From Cellulosimicrobium funkei (lineage in GTDB: Bacteria > Actinomycetota > Actinomycetes > Actinomycetales > Cellulomonadaceae), in assembly GCF_004519295.1 (NCBI RefSeq), contig NZ_SOZH01000001.1, positions 339,725 through 403,724 of the forward strand: 64,000 nt of DNA, read 5' to 3'. The stretch's first letter is position 1. Each line of letters opens with the position of its first letter. This document shows positions 63,919 to 64,000 of this stretch, piece after piece. The notes beneath the pieces are model-generated. The model searched no databases. It saw nothing but the letters and a program-made list of their open reading frames with translations, and had not been told where the DNA came from. The translations under genes and the position numbers were made by a program.

Positions 63919-64000
63919 GGGGGGGGGGGGGGGGGGGGGGGGGGGCGGGGCGGCGGCCGGCCGCGGGGCGCCGGCCGCGCGGCGCCGGCCGCGGGGCCCC
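63919..64000. other. G-run and G/C-only tail, probable contig-end artefact
   Basis: A run of 27 G (63919-63945) is followed by 55 bases containing only G and C to the window end. No gene or ordinary genomic composition is visible. Polymerase slippage or poly-G sequencing artefact at a contig end is likely, triggered by the preceding hairpin. Confidence 0.6.

Overview
The window is about 74% GC by eye, with start-stop overlaps (ATGA, GTGA, TGATG) inside its operons and frequent GTG starts. The gene families (MntABC, DevR/DevS-like pair, PAP2-diacylglycerol kinase fusion, HrpA, HutHUI, CUT1 sugar importers) fit a high-GC actinobacterium, most likely a Micrococcales relative of Cellulosimicrobium, Isoptericola or Cellulomonas. 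That placement is inferred from composition and gene content. No rRNA, tRNA, CRISPR array, insertion sequence or prophage was seen. The window opens inside an ABC transporter ATPase gene and ends in a G/C-only stretch that looks like a contig-end artefact.

Layout. 1-4.1 kb: ABC exporter pair, PspC protein, macro-domain protein and a stand-alone ketoacyl synthase. 4.3-15.9 kb: a compact sugar catabolic locus. It holds an amidohydrolase divergent from a SIS isomerase/deaminase, a CUT1 importer without its own ATPase, two different PfkB-family kinases, a DeoR regulator, a GH4 glycosidase, a class II aldolase and a secreted GH114-type lipoprotein. I read it as a pathway for alpha-1,4-polygalactosamine (galactosaminogalactan or Pel-like polymers): GH114 cuts outside the cell, the importer takes up fragments, GH4 trims them, one PfkB kinase makes galactosamine-6-P, the SIS protein deaminates it to tagatose-6-P, the LacC-like kinase makes tagatose-1,6-bisphosphate, and the aldolase cleaves it. 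A 22-bp motif shared by the two divergent promoter regions is the likely DeoR operator.

15.9-30 kb: giant HrpA helicase with repeated linker elements, WYL regulator with a divergent epoxide hydrolase, siderophore-interacting protein, Phd-VapC toxin-antitoxin pair, epimerase, luciferase-like oxidoreductase, PAP2-DGK fusion and a secreted coiled-coil protein. 30-38 kb: manganese-type mntABC operon with a DtxR/MntR-like palindrome over the start codon, IclR and AraC regulators, a VOC protein and a UvrA-like ATPase. 37.7-43.5 kb: histidine utilisation (hutH-hutU-hutI, with a convergent arginase-family hutG).

43.5-50.3 kb: a DevR/DevS-like hypoxia or redox module (UspA, response regulator, flavin-binding protein, GNAT, GAF kinase, SEL1 protein, DoxX, coiled-coil lipoprotein) with two GGGAC-N4-GTCCC boxes. 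50.4-64 kb: VanY-PASTA peptidase, ABC-F ATPase, DUF2087 protein, YbaK deacylase, STAS protein, SbcDC nuclease, TetR with a divergent VOC protein, a 54-residue small protein and a family 5 uracil-DNA glycosylase. Four long intergenic palindromes of related sequence, three of them next to G-rich runs, are scattered through the window.
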